Assembly: GCA_963822825.1 (NCBI GenBank)
Contig: CAWGIW010000001.1
Location: forward strand, 348,354-412,353
DNA: 64,000 bases
Direction: 5' to 3'
Origin: JAWWPY01 sp963822825
Lineage (GTDB): Bacteria > Actinomycetota > Actinomycetes > Streptosporangiales > Streptosporangiaceae
The first letter of the stretch is position 1. Every line of letters begins with the position of its first letter. The position numbers and the translations under genes are program-made. Of the stretch, positions 24,304-32,800 are shown in pieces. Below the pieces are notes generated by a model that did not search any database, was not told where the DNA came from, and saw nothing but the letters and a program-made list of their open reading frames with translations.

Positions 24304-26178
24304 ATGCCAGCAGACCCCAGGAACCCTGAGGAAGACCAAGATCAGGTGCTGGCTGAGCAGATGGCCGCGTTCCCCGCTGAAGAGGAACCCATCTGGGAGG
24401 AACCCGATTACCTCGGCTGCCTGGACGGCGGCGGACTGGATGCACGGCCGGAGGATTCGCCTGCCCGGCCCTCAGATCGTCCAACCGTCGCTATCGACAC
24501 GGCTCGCGGGGGGTTCGCCTGCGGCGGCGCGGCTGACGGTATGGCGCCGGGTGCGGTGCTGACTGCGCTGGCTGACCGGGTGTGGGAGGACGGTCTGAAT
24601 GGGCTGGATGATGAAGAGCTGACCGGGGTGATGCAAGCCTGGCAGCGGCTGGGTGCGCACGCGGCGGCAGGGCTGCTCGCCGCGGTGTCGGAGCTCGCGG
24701 CCCGCCGCGAGGCTGAAGGTTCTGACACGAGGGACTGGCGGCCGCTGGAGCACGCGGACGATGAGGTCGCGATCGCGCTGACCATGACCCGCTACGCGGC
24801 CGGGCATGTGCTGGGCCTGGCCCTGGCGTTGGACCGGCTGCCGCTGACCCGGGCCGCGCTGGCCGCCGGGCAGATCGATGAGCGGCGTGCCTGGGTGATC
24901 GCTGATGAGCTGTCGGGCCTCGATGACGGGCACGCCGCCGCGGTCGAGGAACTGGTCATCGGCACGGCGGCCCGGCAGACCACCGGGCAGTTGCGGCCGG
25001 CGGTGCGCCGGGCCGTCATCGCCGCTGACCCGGCGGCCGCGAAGCGGCGCAAGGAAGAGGCTTTGAAGGATGCCCGGGTGGAAACGGGCAGCGCGCCGTC
25101 GGGGACCGCGTCGCTGTCGGGGCGGGACCTGCCGCCCGCCCAGGTGCTGGCCGCGGACAAGCACCTGACCGCGCTGGCCCAGGCGATGAAGAACGCCGGG
25201 GCCGGGGAGACGATGGACCGGTTGCGGGCCCGCGCCTACCTGCACCTGCTGGCCGGCCAGCCCGCCGCCACCCTCCTATCCCCTGCCACTGACGGCACGC
25301 CCGCCCGCCCGGGAAGCGCCCCGCCAGGTGACAGCACACCCGGCACCAGCGCGCCCGGCCGCCCAGGTGACAGCACACCAGGCAGCGGTACATCTAGCAC
25401 CGGCGCGCCCGCAGGCAGCACGCCCGTCACCGGGGCCAGTGCCACCGGGACGGGCCAGCCCGGGTTCCCGGCGCTGCGCGGGACGGTGAATCTGACCATG
25501 CCGCTGTCGGCGTGGCTGGGCTGGACCCAGTCCCCGGGCCAGGTCCCCGGGTTCGGCACCCTGGACGCCGATGACTGCCGCGACCTGGCCGCCATGCTCG
25601 CCCGCACCCCGGCTAACACGTGGTGCATCACGCTCACCGATCCGGCCGGGCACGCCGTCGCCCACGGCTGCGCGAAACACGGCCCCAGCCCACCCAGTGA
25701 AACTGAACCAGGACCCGGTCCCAGGCCAGAACCCAGGCCACAGCCACGCGCCGGCCCCGGGCCACCCCAGCCAGGCGGCCCGTCCAGGAACGCCGGGCCA
25801 CCGGGAAACGGCGGCGGCGCTGACTGGATCCGGACGGTGAAGATCACCCCGCTGCAGACCGAGACCTGCACCCACCCCCGCGAAACCCCCGCCTACCAGC
25901 CGGGCGCCGCGCTGCGCCACCTCATCTGCATCCGCCAGGCGACCTGCACCCGGCCCGGCTGCCGCCGCGCCGCCACCGCCTGCGACCTCGACCACACAGT
26001 GCCCTGGCACCTCGGCGGCCGGACCTGCGAATGCGGCCTCGCCCCGGCTTGCCGCCACGACCACAAACTCAAGCAAACCCCCGGCTGGACACTCACCCAA
26101 ATCCAGCCCGGCTACATGACCTGGACCACCCCCGGCCACCGCAGCTACACCACCGAACCCACCAGCTACCCCGACTGA
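24304..26178 (+). CDS. 13E12-repeat-type DUF222/HNH endonuclease protein
   Basis: A 624-residue protein of the actinobacterial 13E12/REP13E12 type. The N-terminal half is the DUF222 helical region (LTGVMQAWQRLGAHAAAGLL, then LALALDRLPLTRAALAAGQID and RRAWVIADELSGL). A Pro/Gly/Thr-rich linker (about 325-400) follows, then a C-terminal HNH motif with its zinc cysteines: CTRPGCRRAATACDLDHTVP, CECGLAPACRHDHKLKQ. Members occur in many copies in actinobacterial genomes; nuclease activity is inferred from the motif. I prefer ATG 24304 after GGGAGGTG to the codon at 24289. No integrase or attachment sites are seen beside it. Confidence 0.9.
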   Translation: MPADPRNPEEDQDQVLAEQMAAFPAEEEPIWEEPDYLGCLDGGGLDARPEDSPARPSDRPTVAIDTARGGFACGGAADGMAPGAVLTALADRVWEDGLNGLDDEELTGVMQAWQRLGAHAAAGLLAAVSELAARREAEGSDTRDWRPLEHADDEVAIALTMTRYAAGHVLGLALALDRLPLTRAALAAGQIDERRAWVIADELSGLDDGHAAAVEELVIGTAARQTTGQLRPAVRRAVIAADPAAAKRRKEEALKDARVETGSAPSGTASLSGRDLPPAQVLAADKHLTALAQAMKNAGAGETMDRLRARAYLHLLAGQPAATLLSPATDGTPARPGSAPPGDSTPGTSAPGRPGDSTPGSGTSSTGAPAGSTPVTGASATGTGQPGFPALRGTVNLTMPLSAWLGWTQSPGQVPGFGTLDADDCRDLAAMLARTPANTWCITLTDPAGHAVAHGCAKHGPSPPSETEPGPGPRPEPRPQPRAGPGPPQPGGPSRNAGPPGNGGGADWIRTVKITPLQTETCTHPRETPAYQPGAALRHLICIRQATCTRPGCRRAATACDLDHTVPWHLGGRTCECGLAPACRHDHKLKQTPGWTLTQIQPGYMTWTTPGHRSYTTEPTSYPD

Positions 26179-26212
26179 CACGGTCCCACGCGGCACGCGC
26201 AGGCCACATCGC

Positions 26213-27163
26213 TCAGCCGTGCGCGCGCAACGCGGCGATCAGCCATTCGAAGACGGGGACGTGGGCCGGGAGCGGCGGCCAGCCGTTGATGATGCCCATG
26301 AGCTGCCAGTAGCGTTCGGCGCGGGCATCGGTTCCTGATTCCAGCCGGGCCAGCAGTTCCGGTCGGCGCCGGTCATCGGGGGTGCCGGCCAGGATGCGGT
26401 CCAGCACTTCGGCGCCTTCGGCCGACCCCGGAACCACGCCCTGCTGGCGTGCCGCCCCCGCGTACTCCATGACCCGGCCCACGAAATCCGCGGTGTGCGT
26501 GTCCGGCCCGGTGCTTCCCGGCTGCCTGGCACTCTCCGGCGGCTCCCGTTCCGCCGTTGCCTGTGCGCCGGATTCGGCCATGGCGCGGATGCGCCGCCGG
26601 AACGACGGGTCCTGGACCAGCCCGGCCAGCTCGATCCAGGCATCCACCTGCTCTGGAGTCGGATCATCCGGCAGTTCGGGGGTCGCTCCGCGCATGTGGG
26701 CCGCCAGGCGGGGATCGGGATCCAGGCCGCGGAAGACCTCATCGACGAAGTCGCCGATGATCTGCTGGCGTTCCTGCGCGGATAGCTTGGCTAGTTTGTT
26801 CATCAGTGTCATCTCCTCGATGCCGGGCTGCCGCTTCGCCATGGTGGCCAGCACCGCGCGGCGCAGCCGCAGGGCGGCTAGCTGCGCGTCCAGCGCCTCC
26901 ACGTGCACGGCAGCGACCTCGGCCACGGTGGTCTTGTGCTCAAGCACACGCCGCACATCCGCCAGTCCCACGCCTAGCTCGCGCAAGGTAGCGACCAGTT
27001 CAAGGCGCGCGACGCAGGCCGTGTCATACAGCCGGTGGCCGCTGCCACTGCGCCCGGCGGGGGGCACCGCGCCGATGTCCGACCAGTACCTGATGGTGCG
27101 CACCGCCAGCCCGGTGCGCCGGGACAGCCGGCCGATCGTGAACAGCGCGCCATCGTCGTCCAT
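26213..27163 (-). CDS. MerR-family regulator with long C-terminal domain
   Basis: A 316-residue regulator. The N-terminal MerR winged helix reads FTIGRLSRRTGLAVRTIRYWSDIGAVPP and GHRLYD (residues 8-50), followed by the dimerising coiled coil (about 75-120). The remaining 190 residues are helical, with no metal-binding cysteines, so a small-molecule or protein signal is more likely than a metal. It stands alone, with its start facing a decayed stretch on the other side. Targets cannot be named. Confidence 0.85.
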   Translation of the reverse strand: MDDDGALFTIGRLSRRTGLAVRTIRYWSDIGAVPPAGRSGSGHRLYDTACVARLELVATLRELGVGLADVRRVLEHKTTVAEVAAVHVEALDAQLAALRLRRAVLATMAKRQPGIEEMTLMNKLAKLSAQERQQIIGDFVDEVFRGLDPDPRLAAHMRGATPELPDDPTPEQVDAWIELAGLVQDPSFRRRIRAMAESGAQATAEREPPESARQPGSTGPDTHTADFVGRVMEYAGAARQQGVVPGSAEGAEVLDRILAGTPDDRRRPELLARLESGTDARAERYWQLMGIINGWPPLPAHVPVFEWLIAALRAHG

Positions 27164-27222
27164 GCTGCGAGTCTCGCGCCTCCACCGGCTGGAGATGCAA
27201 GCCCGGGCCGCGGCTTCGTGCG

Positions 27223-27504
27223 CTGCATGTGGTCGAAGGCTGGATGAACGTGACCGGCAGCCGGGTCGTCATGTCGGTGCTTGGCGCCTTCGACTGCGGC
27301 ACCGCCACGTCGGCCGCGCAGTACGACCTAGGCAGCCAGGACCGGATCTAGAAGCTGCATCATGGCTACATCAGCTACGCGCTCGGCCAGGACGGGATCC
27401 TGGTCAATGACGCTGGTGATCCGCCGAGCGACGGCCCCGCCGCCAAGGGCTATCAGTACGATCTCGATGCCTACAGCGCCGTCGCGGCACCCCAGTCCTG
27501 CTGA
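27223..27504 (+). pseudogene. Decayed coding remnant
   Basis: One frame reads protein-like sequence on both sides of an internal TAG at 27349-27351: GWMNVTGSRVVMSVLGAFDC before it, and KLHHGYISYALGQDGILVND after it, to a TGA at 27502-27504. No start codon with a ribosome site precedes it. I do not recognise the family. The composition resembles secreted or sugar-processing proteins, but nothing firm can be said. Confidence 0.4.
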
Positions 27505-27581
27505 CGGACATGCTACTCAACGAACTGCGGCAGCCTTCTCTGGCAGCGTGCCGACTACAAACGCAGGAGCAGTGCCCCAGT

Positions 27582-27625
27582 CACGATTGACAGAGCCACG
27601 ATTTGACAGAGCCACGATTGACAGC
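27582..27625. repeat. Three near-tandem copies of a 15-16-bp unit
   Basis: CACGATTGACAGAGC, CACGATTTGACAGAGC and CACGATTGACAGC follow one another. Each contains a TTGACA-like hexamer, so the array could supply alternative -35 boxes for the following operon. Confidence 0.75.
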
Positions 27626-27641
27626 AGTTCCGGGCTGCCTT

Positions 27642-27665
27642 AAAGTACCAGGACACTAATACTTT
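27642..27665. promoter_or_regulatory. Inverted repeat AAAGTA-N12-TACTTT, operator candidate
   Basis: Perfect 6-bp arms at 27642-27647 and 27660-27665, overlapping a TAATAC -10-like box and ending 6 bases before the GntR start codon. Widely spaced half-sites of this sort are usual for YtrA-type GntR repressors. Confidence 0.5.
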
Positions 27666-27671
27666 GAGGAT

Positions 27672-28100
27672 GTGGACCTTGAGAACACGGACTTTGAGGC
27701 CACCGAAATGATCAGCTTCCGGCTTGATGGCCGCTCGGTCGTGCCGCCCTATCTGCAAATCGTCCAGCAGGTCCGGCAGGCGCTCCGGATGGGCGTGCTC
27801 GATGTGGGAGACCAGCTCCCCACGGTGCGGGAGGTCGTCGCGGCGACGGCGATCAACCCCAACACGGTGCTCAAGGCCTACCGCGACCTGGAGCGCGAAG
27901 GCCTGGTCGAACCCCGGGCCGGCCATGGCACGTTCGTGCTGCGCCGCCCGCCCGGGCCGCCTCCCGGCACGCACTCGCGGCTGGCCCGCAGCCTGGCCCG
28001 GTGGGTACGTGAAGCCCGTGAGAACGGGCTGGACAACGACTCGATCGAATCGCTGCTGCGCGTCACGCTGCAGGCGGCGGACGAGGAGGAGATCGCATGA
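27672..28100 (+). CDS. YtrA-type GntR regulator of an ABC operon
   Basis: A 142-residue protein with the winged helix PPYLQIVQQVRQALRMGVL, DQLPTVREVVAATAINPNTV and LEREGLVEPRAGHGTFV (residues 24-93), and a short helical tail lacking the large effector domain, which defines the YtrA subgroup. GTG 27672 is the first start; ATG 27708 behind GAGG is also reasonable. It is coupled by a 4-base overlap to an ATPase and then a permease, the standard YtrA operon layout, in which the regulator represses its own transporter and often responds to cell-envelope stress. Confidence 0.87.
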   Translation: MDLENTDFEATEMISFRLDGRSVVPPYLQIVQQVRQALRMGVLDVGDQLPTVREVVAATAINPNTVLKAYRDLEREGLVEPRAGHGTFVLRRPPGPPPGTHSRLARSLARWVREARENGLDNDSIESLLRVTLQAADEEEIA

Positions 28101-29044
28101 CGGCCCGGACCGAGGCAGACCCTCCCGTGATCGAGACCCGCGGATTGTCGAAGCGCTACCGCCGGGTCACCGCCCTGAGCGACTGCACCATCACCGTTCC
28201 CGAAGGCCGGATTTCCGCGCTGATCGGCCCCAACGGTGCCGGCAAGACCACGCTGCTGCGGCTGCTCAGCGGGCTGGCCAGGCCGACCGGCGGTGACGTC
28301 ACCGTGCTCGGCACCACACCCGGCCAGGACCCGGCGTTCCTGGCCGACATCGGGTTCCTCGCCCAGGAGATCCCGCTGTACGGGCGCTTCACCGCCGCCG
28401 ACCACATCGGCATCGGCGCTCACCTCAACCCGCGCTGGGACGCCGCGTCCGTGCGACAGCGGCTGAACAGCCTGGACATACCGCTTGCCCAGGCCGTGGG
28501 CACGCTGTCCGGGGGCCAGCGCGCCCAGGTGGCCCTGGCGCTGACGCTGGCCAAACAGCCCAGGCTGCTGCTGCTCGACGAACCCGTCGCCGCGCTCGAC
28601 CCGCTCGCCCGGCGTCAGTTCCTCGCCATCCTGGCCGACGCCGTGGCCCGCGGCGGCCTGACCGTCGCGCTGTCCTCGCACCTGGTCGCCGACCTGGAAC
28701 GGGTCTGCGACCATCTCATCCTGCTGTCCGCGTCCCAGGTCCAGTTGTGCGGCGGCATCGATGCGCTGCTCGCCGAGCATCAGGTCCTGATCGGCCCGAG
28801 CAAGGACACCACCGCGATCGAGCGGACCCACACGCTCGTGCAGGCCGTGCGTACCGCCCGCCAGGCCACCCTGCTCATCCGCCGCGGCGGCCCGGTCACC
28901 GACCCCCGCTGGGAGGCGGCCGATGTCGGCCTCGAGGAAATGGTGCTCGCCTACATGGGCCAGCAGAACATGAGCCAGCAGAGCCTGGGCCAGGGCACCG
29001 GACCGGCGCTCACGCACCTGACCACGGTGGGGGAAGACCAATGA
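28097..29044 (+). CDS. ABC transporter ATPase (YtrA-operon type)
   Basis: A 315-residue single-domain ATPase. Walker A is GPNGAGKTT (around 48-56), signature LSGGQRAQVALALTLAKQ, Walker B LLLLDEPVAALDP, and the switch His lies in VALSSHLVADL. A C-terminal extension of about 90 residues follows the core. It begins in the ATGA overlap with the GntR gene and ends in another ATGA overlap with the permease, so all three are one translationally coupled unit. Probably an exporter or envelope-protection system. Confidence 0.9.
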   Translation: MTARTEADPPVIETRGLSKRYRRVTALSDCTITVPEGRISALIGPNGAGKTTLLRLLSGLARPTGGDVTVLGTTPGQDPAFLADIGFLAQEIPLYGRFTAADHIGIGAHLNPRWDAASVRQRLNSLDIPLAQAVGTLSGGQRAQVALALTLAKQPRLLLLDEPVAALDPLARRQFLAILADAVARGGLTVALSSHLVADLERVCDHLILLSASQVQLCGGIDALLAEHQVLIGPSKDTTAIERTHTLVQAVRTARQATLLIRRGGPVTDPRWEAADVGLEEMVLAYMGQQNMSQQSLGQGTGPALTHLTTVGEDQ

Positions 29045-30027
29045 CCTGGCTTGCCTGGCGCCAGCACCGCAATCAGGCCTTCTTCGGCGCCGCCGCCCTC
29101 GCCGCATTGACCGTACTGCTGCTGATCACCGGCCTGCAGATGGCATCGCAATACCATTCCGCCCTGGCCTCCTGCGCCGCCACCAGGACCTGCGGCGACC
29201 TGGCCAGTACTCTTTCCCTGGGCGATGGCCCGCTGCGCGTCCTGGTCACGCTGACCCTGGCCGTGCCGGCCCTGCTGGGACTGTTCTGGGGCGCGCCGCT
29301 GGTAGCCAGGGAACTCGAGACGGGGACCAGCCAGTTCGCCTGGATGCAGAGCGTCACGCGCAGGCATTGGTTCACGGTCAAGACCGGCTGGGTCCTGCTC
29401 GCCGCGACCGCCTGGGGCGGCGCCGTATCGGCCCTCGTCACCTGGTGGTCCGGCCCGGAGAATGCCCTCAACCAGCAGAGCTTCAATCTCGGCCAGTTCG
29501 ACATCCAGGGCGTCGTCCCGGTCGGTTATGCGCTGTTCGCCGTGGCCCTCGGCATCGCGGCCGGAACCTTGGCCCGCCGCGCCCTGCCCGCGCTGGCCGT
29601 CACGCTCGGCGTCTTCGCTGCCCTGCGCATCGTGGTCGCGACCTACGTCCGCCCGCATTACATGACCGCGATCACCACAACGTTCAGTCCCGCCCAGCCC
29701 GCCTCCAGACCGGCCGGATCCTTGTGGCTCGCCCAAGGCACCATCGCCCCGAGCGGCCAACCGCTCCCGAACTCCTGGCCGGGCCTGCCGATCGACGGCA
29801 AGTCCGTGTCCCTGACCAGCATCTCCTCCGCCTGCCGCGGTCTTCTGCGCCACGGGACGTCCAGGGTCATCTCCTGCATGAGCGCCCACGGGTACCGCGG
29901 GTACGTCACCTACCAGCCGGGCAGCCGGTACTGGACGTTCCAGGGCATCGAGACCGGCATCTTCGTGCTCCTCGCCGCCGCCCTCATCGCCGTGACGGCG
30001 ATTGTGCTCACCCGCCGCGACGTCTAG
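29041..30027 (+). CDS. ABC-2-type permease of the YtrA operon
   Basis: A 328-residue membrane protein with about six hydrophobic segments (FFGAAALAALTVLLLITGL near the start; VLVTLTLAVPALLGLFWGAPL; IFVLLAAALIAVTAIVLTRR at the end). Between the fourth and last segment is an extracytoplasmic loop of about 90 residues containing two cysteines (SSACRGLL and VISCMSAHG). MTWLAWRQHR at the N-terminus is typical of this permease group. Its stop codon overlaps that of the converging aminotransferase gene. Confidence 0.85.
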   Translation: MTWLAWRQHRNQAFFGAAALAALTVLLLITGLQMASQYHSALASCAATRTCGDLASTLSLGDGPLRVLVTLTLAVPALLGLFWGAPLVARELETGTSQFAWMQSVTRRHWFTVKTGWVLLAATAWGGAVSALVTWWSGPENALNQQSFNLGQFDIQGVVPVGYALFAVALGIAAGTLARRALPALAVTLGVFAALRIVVATYVRPHYMTAITTTFSPAQPASRPAGSLWLAQGTIAPSGQPLPNSWPGLPIDGKSVSLTSISSACRGLLRHGTSRVISCMSAHGYRGYVTYQPGSRYWTFQGIETGIFVLLAAALIAVTAIVLTRRDV

Positions 30028-31310
30028 CGCGCCGCGGCGTCGAAGGCGGCCGCGAACACCTCGGCAATCCGCGCGATCTCCGCCTCGGTGATCACGAACG
30101 GCGGCGAGACCTGGAGCGACGTTCCCCGCAGCAAGCGGGTGATGACGCCGCGGTGGCGGATGTCGGCGACCAGCTGGGCGGCCAGCCCGGGATCCGCGGC
30201 CCTGGCCTCCTCCGCTATCTCCACCCCGGCGAGCAGGCCGGTCCCGGAGCGGACCTCCGCCACCAGCCGGTGCTCAGCGAGGGGCGCGAGGCTGCGCTCC
30301 AGGACCGGCTCGAGTTCGGCCACCCGCTCGATCAGCCGCTCCCGCTCGATCAGGTCCAGGTTGGCCAGGGCTACGGCGCACGAAGCGGGGTGCCCGGAAT
30401 AGGTGTAGCCGTGGCGGAACACCTCGACCGATCCCTCGCGCCAGAACGGCTCGGCCACCCTCGTACCAACGATCACCGCGCCTACCGGGGCGTAACCCGA
30501 GCTCAGCCCCTTGGCCGCGGTGATCATGTCGGGGTCGAGCGCGAACCGCCCGCTGCCGAACCAGGCGCCGAGCCGCCCGAACCCGGTGATCACCTCGTCG
30601 GCGATGAACAGCACGTCGTTACGGCGGCAGATCTCCCGCACGCTGGTCAGGTACCCGGCCGGCGGCGGGTAGACCCCGCCGGCCCCGATCACCGGTTCGC
30701 AGAAGAAGGCGGCCACCCGCCCGGCCCCCACCTGCTCGATCGTCTTGTCCAGCGCCGCGGGGTCGTCCCAGGCCACGTGCTCCACCTGCGAGACGAGCGG
30801 CAGGAAGGGCTCGGTGTTGGCCGGGATGCCACCAAGCGACGTTCCGTACGCGTTCATCCCGTGGTAAGCGTGTGACCGGGCGATGGTTACCAGCTTGTCT
30901 GGCCGGCCGGTGGCCCGCCAGTAGGCCCGCGCGAGCTTGGCCGCGGTGTCCACCGCGTCCGATCCGCCGCCCGGGGTGAGGAAGACCTTCGCGTCCTGGA
31001 CCGGGGCCAGATCCGCGACCCGGCGGGCCAGTTCCTCGGCCGGCGGGTTGGAGTAGGACTCGAATACCTGATAGCCGGCGAGCTGGCGCATCTGGGCCGC
31101 CGCGGCATCGGCGAGCTCGACGCGCCCGTGCCCGATGTTGCAGTACCAGAGGCTGGCCAGCGCGTCCAGGTAGGAGTGTCCCTGCGCGTCGAACACCGTC
31201 GCACCTTCACCCCGGACGATCGTGACGGCGTGACCGGCCAGCCCAGCCATGTTGGCAAACGGGTTCCACAGCACTTGCTGGCGCGCCGCGCCACCGGGTC
31301 CTGAGCCCAC
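30024..31310 (-). CDS. Class III PLP-dependent aminotransferase (omega-transaminase type)
   Basis: A 428-residue aminotransferase. Motifs in order: DALASLWYCNIGHG, FLTPGGGSDAVDTAAKLARAY (cofactor phosphate site), HAYHGMNAYGTSLGG, FFCEPVIGAGGVYPP, FIADEVITGFGRLG (the Asp that binds the pyridine nitrogen) and ITAAKGLSSGYAP with the Schiff-base lysine. Members move amino groups between amines or omega-amino acids and pyruvate or 2-oxoglutarate. I prefer GTG 31310, 7 bases after AGGAG, to GTG 31325. It stands alone, so the substrate is unassigned. Confidence 0.88.
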   Translation of the reverse strand: MGSGPGGAARQQVLWNPFANMAGLAGHAVTIVRGEGATVFDAQGHSYLDALASLWYCNIGHGRVELADAAAAQMRQLAGYQVFESYSNPPAEELARRVADLAPVQDAKVFLTPGGGSDAVDTAAKLARAYWRATGRPDKLVTIARSHAYHGMNAYGTSLGGIPANTEPFLPLVSQVEHVAWDDPAALDKTIEQVGAGRVAAFFCEPVIGAGGVYPPPAGYLTSVREICRRNDVLFIADEVITGFGRLGAWFGSGRFALDPDMITAAKGLSSGYAPVGAVIVGTRVAEPFWREGSVEVFRHGYTYSGHPASCAVALANLDLIERERLIERVAELEPVLERSLAPLAEHRLVAEVRSGTGLLAGVEIAEEARAADPGLAAQLVADIRHRGVITRLLRGTSLQVSPPFVITEAEIARIAEVFAAAFDAAAR

Positions 31311-31346
31311 GACACCTCTCCTCACGCTGATGGCAGTTCTGCCAAC

Positions 31347-32258
31347 CTATCGTTGCGAAAGGAAGCGGATAATCGCCGTGTCGAGTGCCCTAGCTACCTG
31401 TTCCTGGAAGGGTGTGGACGTCAGCAGGCTGGCGTCGGTCGCGTTGCGCATGTTGCCGCACTCGACCAGGACCTTGGGGACGCTGGTGAGGTTGAGCCCG
31501 GCGAGATCGTCGCGGGCGGTGATGCCGTCGGATCCGTCATACGTGCTTACCGGCATCGGCGTGCCGCTGAGAAACGCCTGGCGGACATCGGCGCCGAACC
31601 GCTCCGATGACGTGATTACCGCATCATTCGGTCCGTCCGCGACCGGTTCAAGGACCGTGAATCCCCGGCCCGACGCGGGGCCGCCGTCCGCGTGAATGTC
31701 GACCGCGACGTTCGCGTGCCCGGCATTGATGATCTGGGCCCGGGTATTCACACACGGCCCGACGCCGTCATTGCTCGTGCGCGTCATGACGACACGGGCG
31801 CCATCACGAACGAGATCGGCGCTGAGGAAAGTCGCGACGCTGAAATTGAACAACGCCTCGGTATATCCAGCATCGGTCTGAGTGCCCGTCGTGTCGCAGT
31901 TCTCCGACTCCCGGCCATTCCATATTTGGTGATCGATATAGGCCGGATCGGCGTAGTTGTGGCCATTGTGACCTGGGTCGATGCCGACGATCAGCCCAGC
32001 GAGAGGCAGCCCCGGGGTGCGGGCCGCCGGGGTGGCGGACGGCACCGCGCGGGACGACGCGGTGGGCCCGGCTTGAGTCTCTCGGTGCGGGCTGGGCGAA
32101 GAGGCCGCGCTGGCCGAAGATGGCGCGGCATGGGACGTGTGCGCCGCAGGCGGCCCGGCACTGGCGCCGCACGCGGAGGTCACGACGCCGACGGCGACGG
32201 TTACCATCGCCCAGCTCAGGCGCGCCCGCCCGGGTGATGCACGACGGTGCGCAGTCAC
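31347..32258 (-). CDS. N-acetylmuramoyl-L-alanine amidase (Amidase_3) lipoprotein
   Basis: Cleaves the bond between MurNAc and the stem peptide in peptidoglycan. Of about 303 residues, the N-terminus is a lipoprotein signal (AMVTVAVGVVTSACGASAG), followed by a 50-residue Ser/Ala/Pro linker. The catalytic domain holds the zinc ligands: His in GIDPGHNG, Glu in GYTEALFNF, His in VAVDIHADGG, plus the general acid/base Glu in VLVECGNMRN. GTG 32258 lies behind GGGAAGAGG; a GTG at 32279 is an alternative. It is exported and membrane-anchored, probably for cell-wall remodelling or sporulation. Confidence 0.9.
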   Translation of the reverse strand: MTAHRRASPGRARLSWAMVTVAVGVVTSACGASAGPPAAHTSHAAPSSASAASSPSPHRETQAGPTASSRAVPSATPAARTPGLPLAGLIVGIDPGHNGHNYADPAYIDHQIWNGRESENCDTTGTQTDAGYTEALFNFSVATFLSADLVRDGARVVMTRTSNDGVGPCVNTRAQIINAGHANVAVDIHADGGPASGRGFTVLEPVADGPNDAVITSSERFGADVRQAFLSGTPMPVSTYDGSDGITARDDLAGLNLTSVPKVLVECGNMRNATDASLLTSTPFQEQVARALDTAIIRFLSQR

Positions 32259-32414
32259 GGTCGAGCCTCTTCCCTGCACCCGCCCGGGTCCCAGCCGGGC
32301 GTGCCGCGCAATGCGGTCCGCAGCTTGTCAGAGGCCAGGGTATGCCGACGGCGGCCGACCGCCACGCGAGACTGACCAACAGCTCACGTGATCACGCAGG
32401 ATTCCCGCCGCCGG

Positions 32415-32457
32415 CTGCCTGGCCCTGGCCCAGTGGTGCCAAGCCAGGGCCAGGCAG
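32415..32457 (-). terminator. 15-bp perfect hairpin after the Trp/Gly-repeat gene
   Basis: CTGCCTGGCCCTGGC pairs exactly with GCCAGGGCCAGGCAG across a 13-base loop, about 50 bases beyond the stop of the minus-strand secreted-protein gene. There is no T-run. Confidence 0.6.
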
Positions 32458-32506
32458 TCCGGAGCCCCCCACCGAGGGCGCGGGAGTTAAGACTGGCTTC
32501 TGGCTG

Positions 32507-32800
32507 TTACCAGGAGCCGCCGCCCTGGTGCCAGCGGTGGCAGTGCCGGTGCCAGCCCCAGCCCCAGCCCTGGTCGCCCCAGCCCTGGTCGCCCCAGCCC
32601 TGGTTGCCCCAGCCCTGGTCGCCCCAGCCCTGGTCGCCCCAGCCGTTGCCCCGGCAGTGCCCGCGCCAGTTCTCGCTACGCTGGTGCGAGGCCACAGACT
32701 TCGCCTGGTGCACGACCGTTGAGGCCGATGCGACCCCCGGGACCGCGAGCATCGCCGCTGTCCCGATTCCCACCAGGGCGGAAATGTACCTACGCTTCAT
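32507..32800 (-). CDS. Small secreted Trp/Gly-repeat protein
   Basis: About 97 residues: a clear signal peptide (MKRRYISALVGIGTAAMLAV, then PGVASAS), a short spacer, five tandem GWGDQ/GWGNQ pentapeptides, and a His/Trp/Cys-rich end (GWHRHCHRWHQGGGSW). The family is unrecognised. Repeats of Trp and Gly with acidic residues, two cysteines and several histidines could bind metal, cell-wall sugars or itself as a surface fibre. ATG 32800 follows GGGGGACAGG. A long structured leader precedes it and a strong hairpin follows it, so it is probably an independently regulated transcript. Confidence 0.72.
   Translation of the reverse strand: MKRRYISALVGIGTAAMLAVPGVASASTVVHQAKSVASHQRSENWRGHCRGNGWGDQGWGDQGWGNQGWGDQGWGDQGWGWGWHRHCHRWHQGGGSW
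32540..32650 (-). repeat. 15-bp repeats encoding GWGDQ
   Basis: On the plus strand CCAGCCCTGGTCGCC recurs about five times with single-base variants, giving the pentapeptide array. Copies are nearly identical at the DNA level, which points to recent slippage or gene conversion. Confidence 0.85.

Larger units (their letters stand above)
27164..27671. other. Intergenic region with a gene remnant, repeats and the YtrA-type promoter
   Basis: About 500 bases holding a decayed coding remnant (27223-27504), a short tandem repeat of CACGATTGACAGAGC (27582-27625) and the promoter/operator of the GntR-YtrA operon at the right end. Confidence 0.6.

Noticed and set aside
24304..26178. HNH protein as a homing or mobile element with borders
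   Set aside because: No flanking inverted repeats, target duplication or integrase were seen; 13E12-type genes are ordinary chromosomal genes in actinobacteria.
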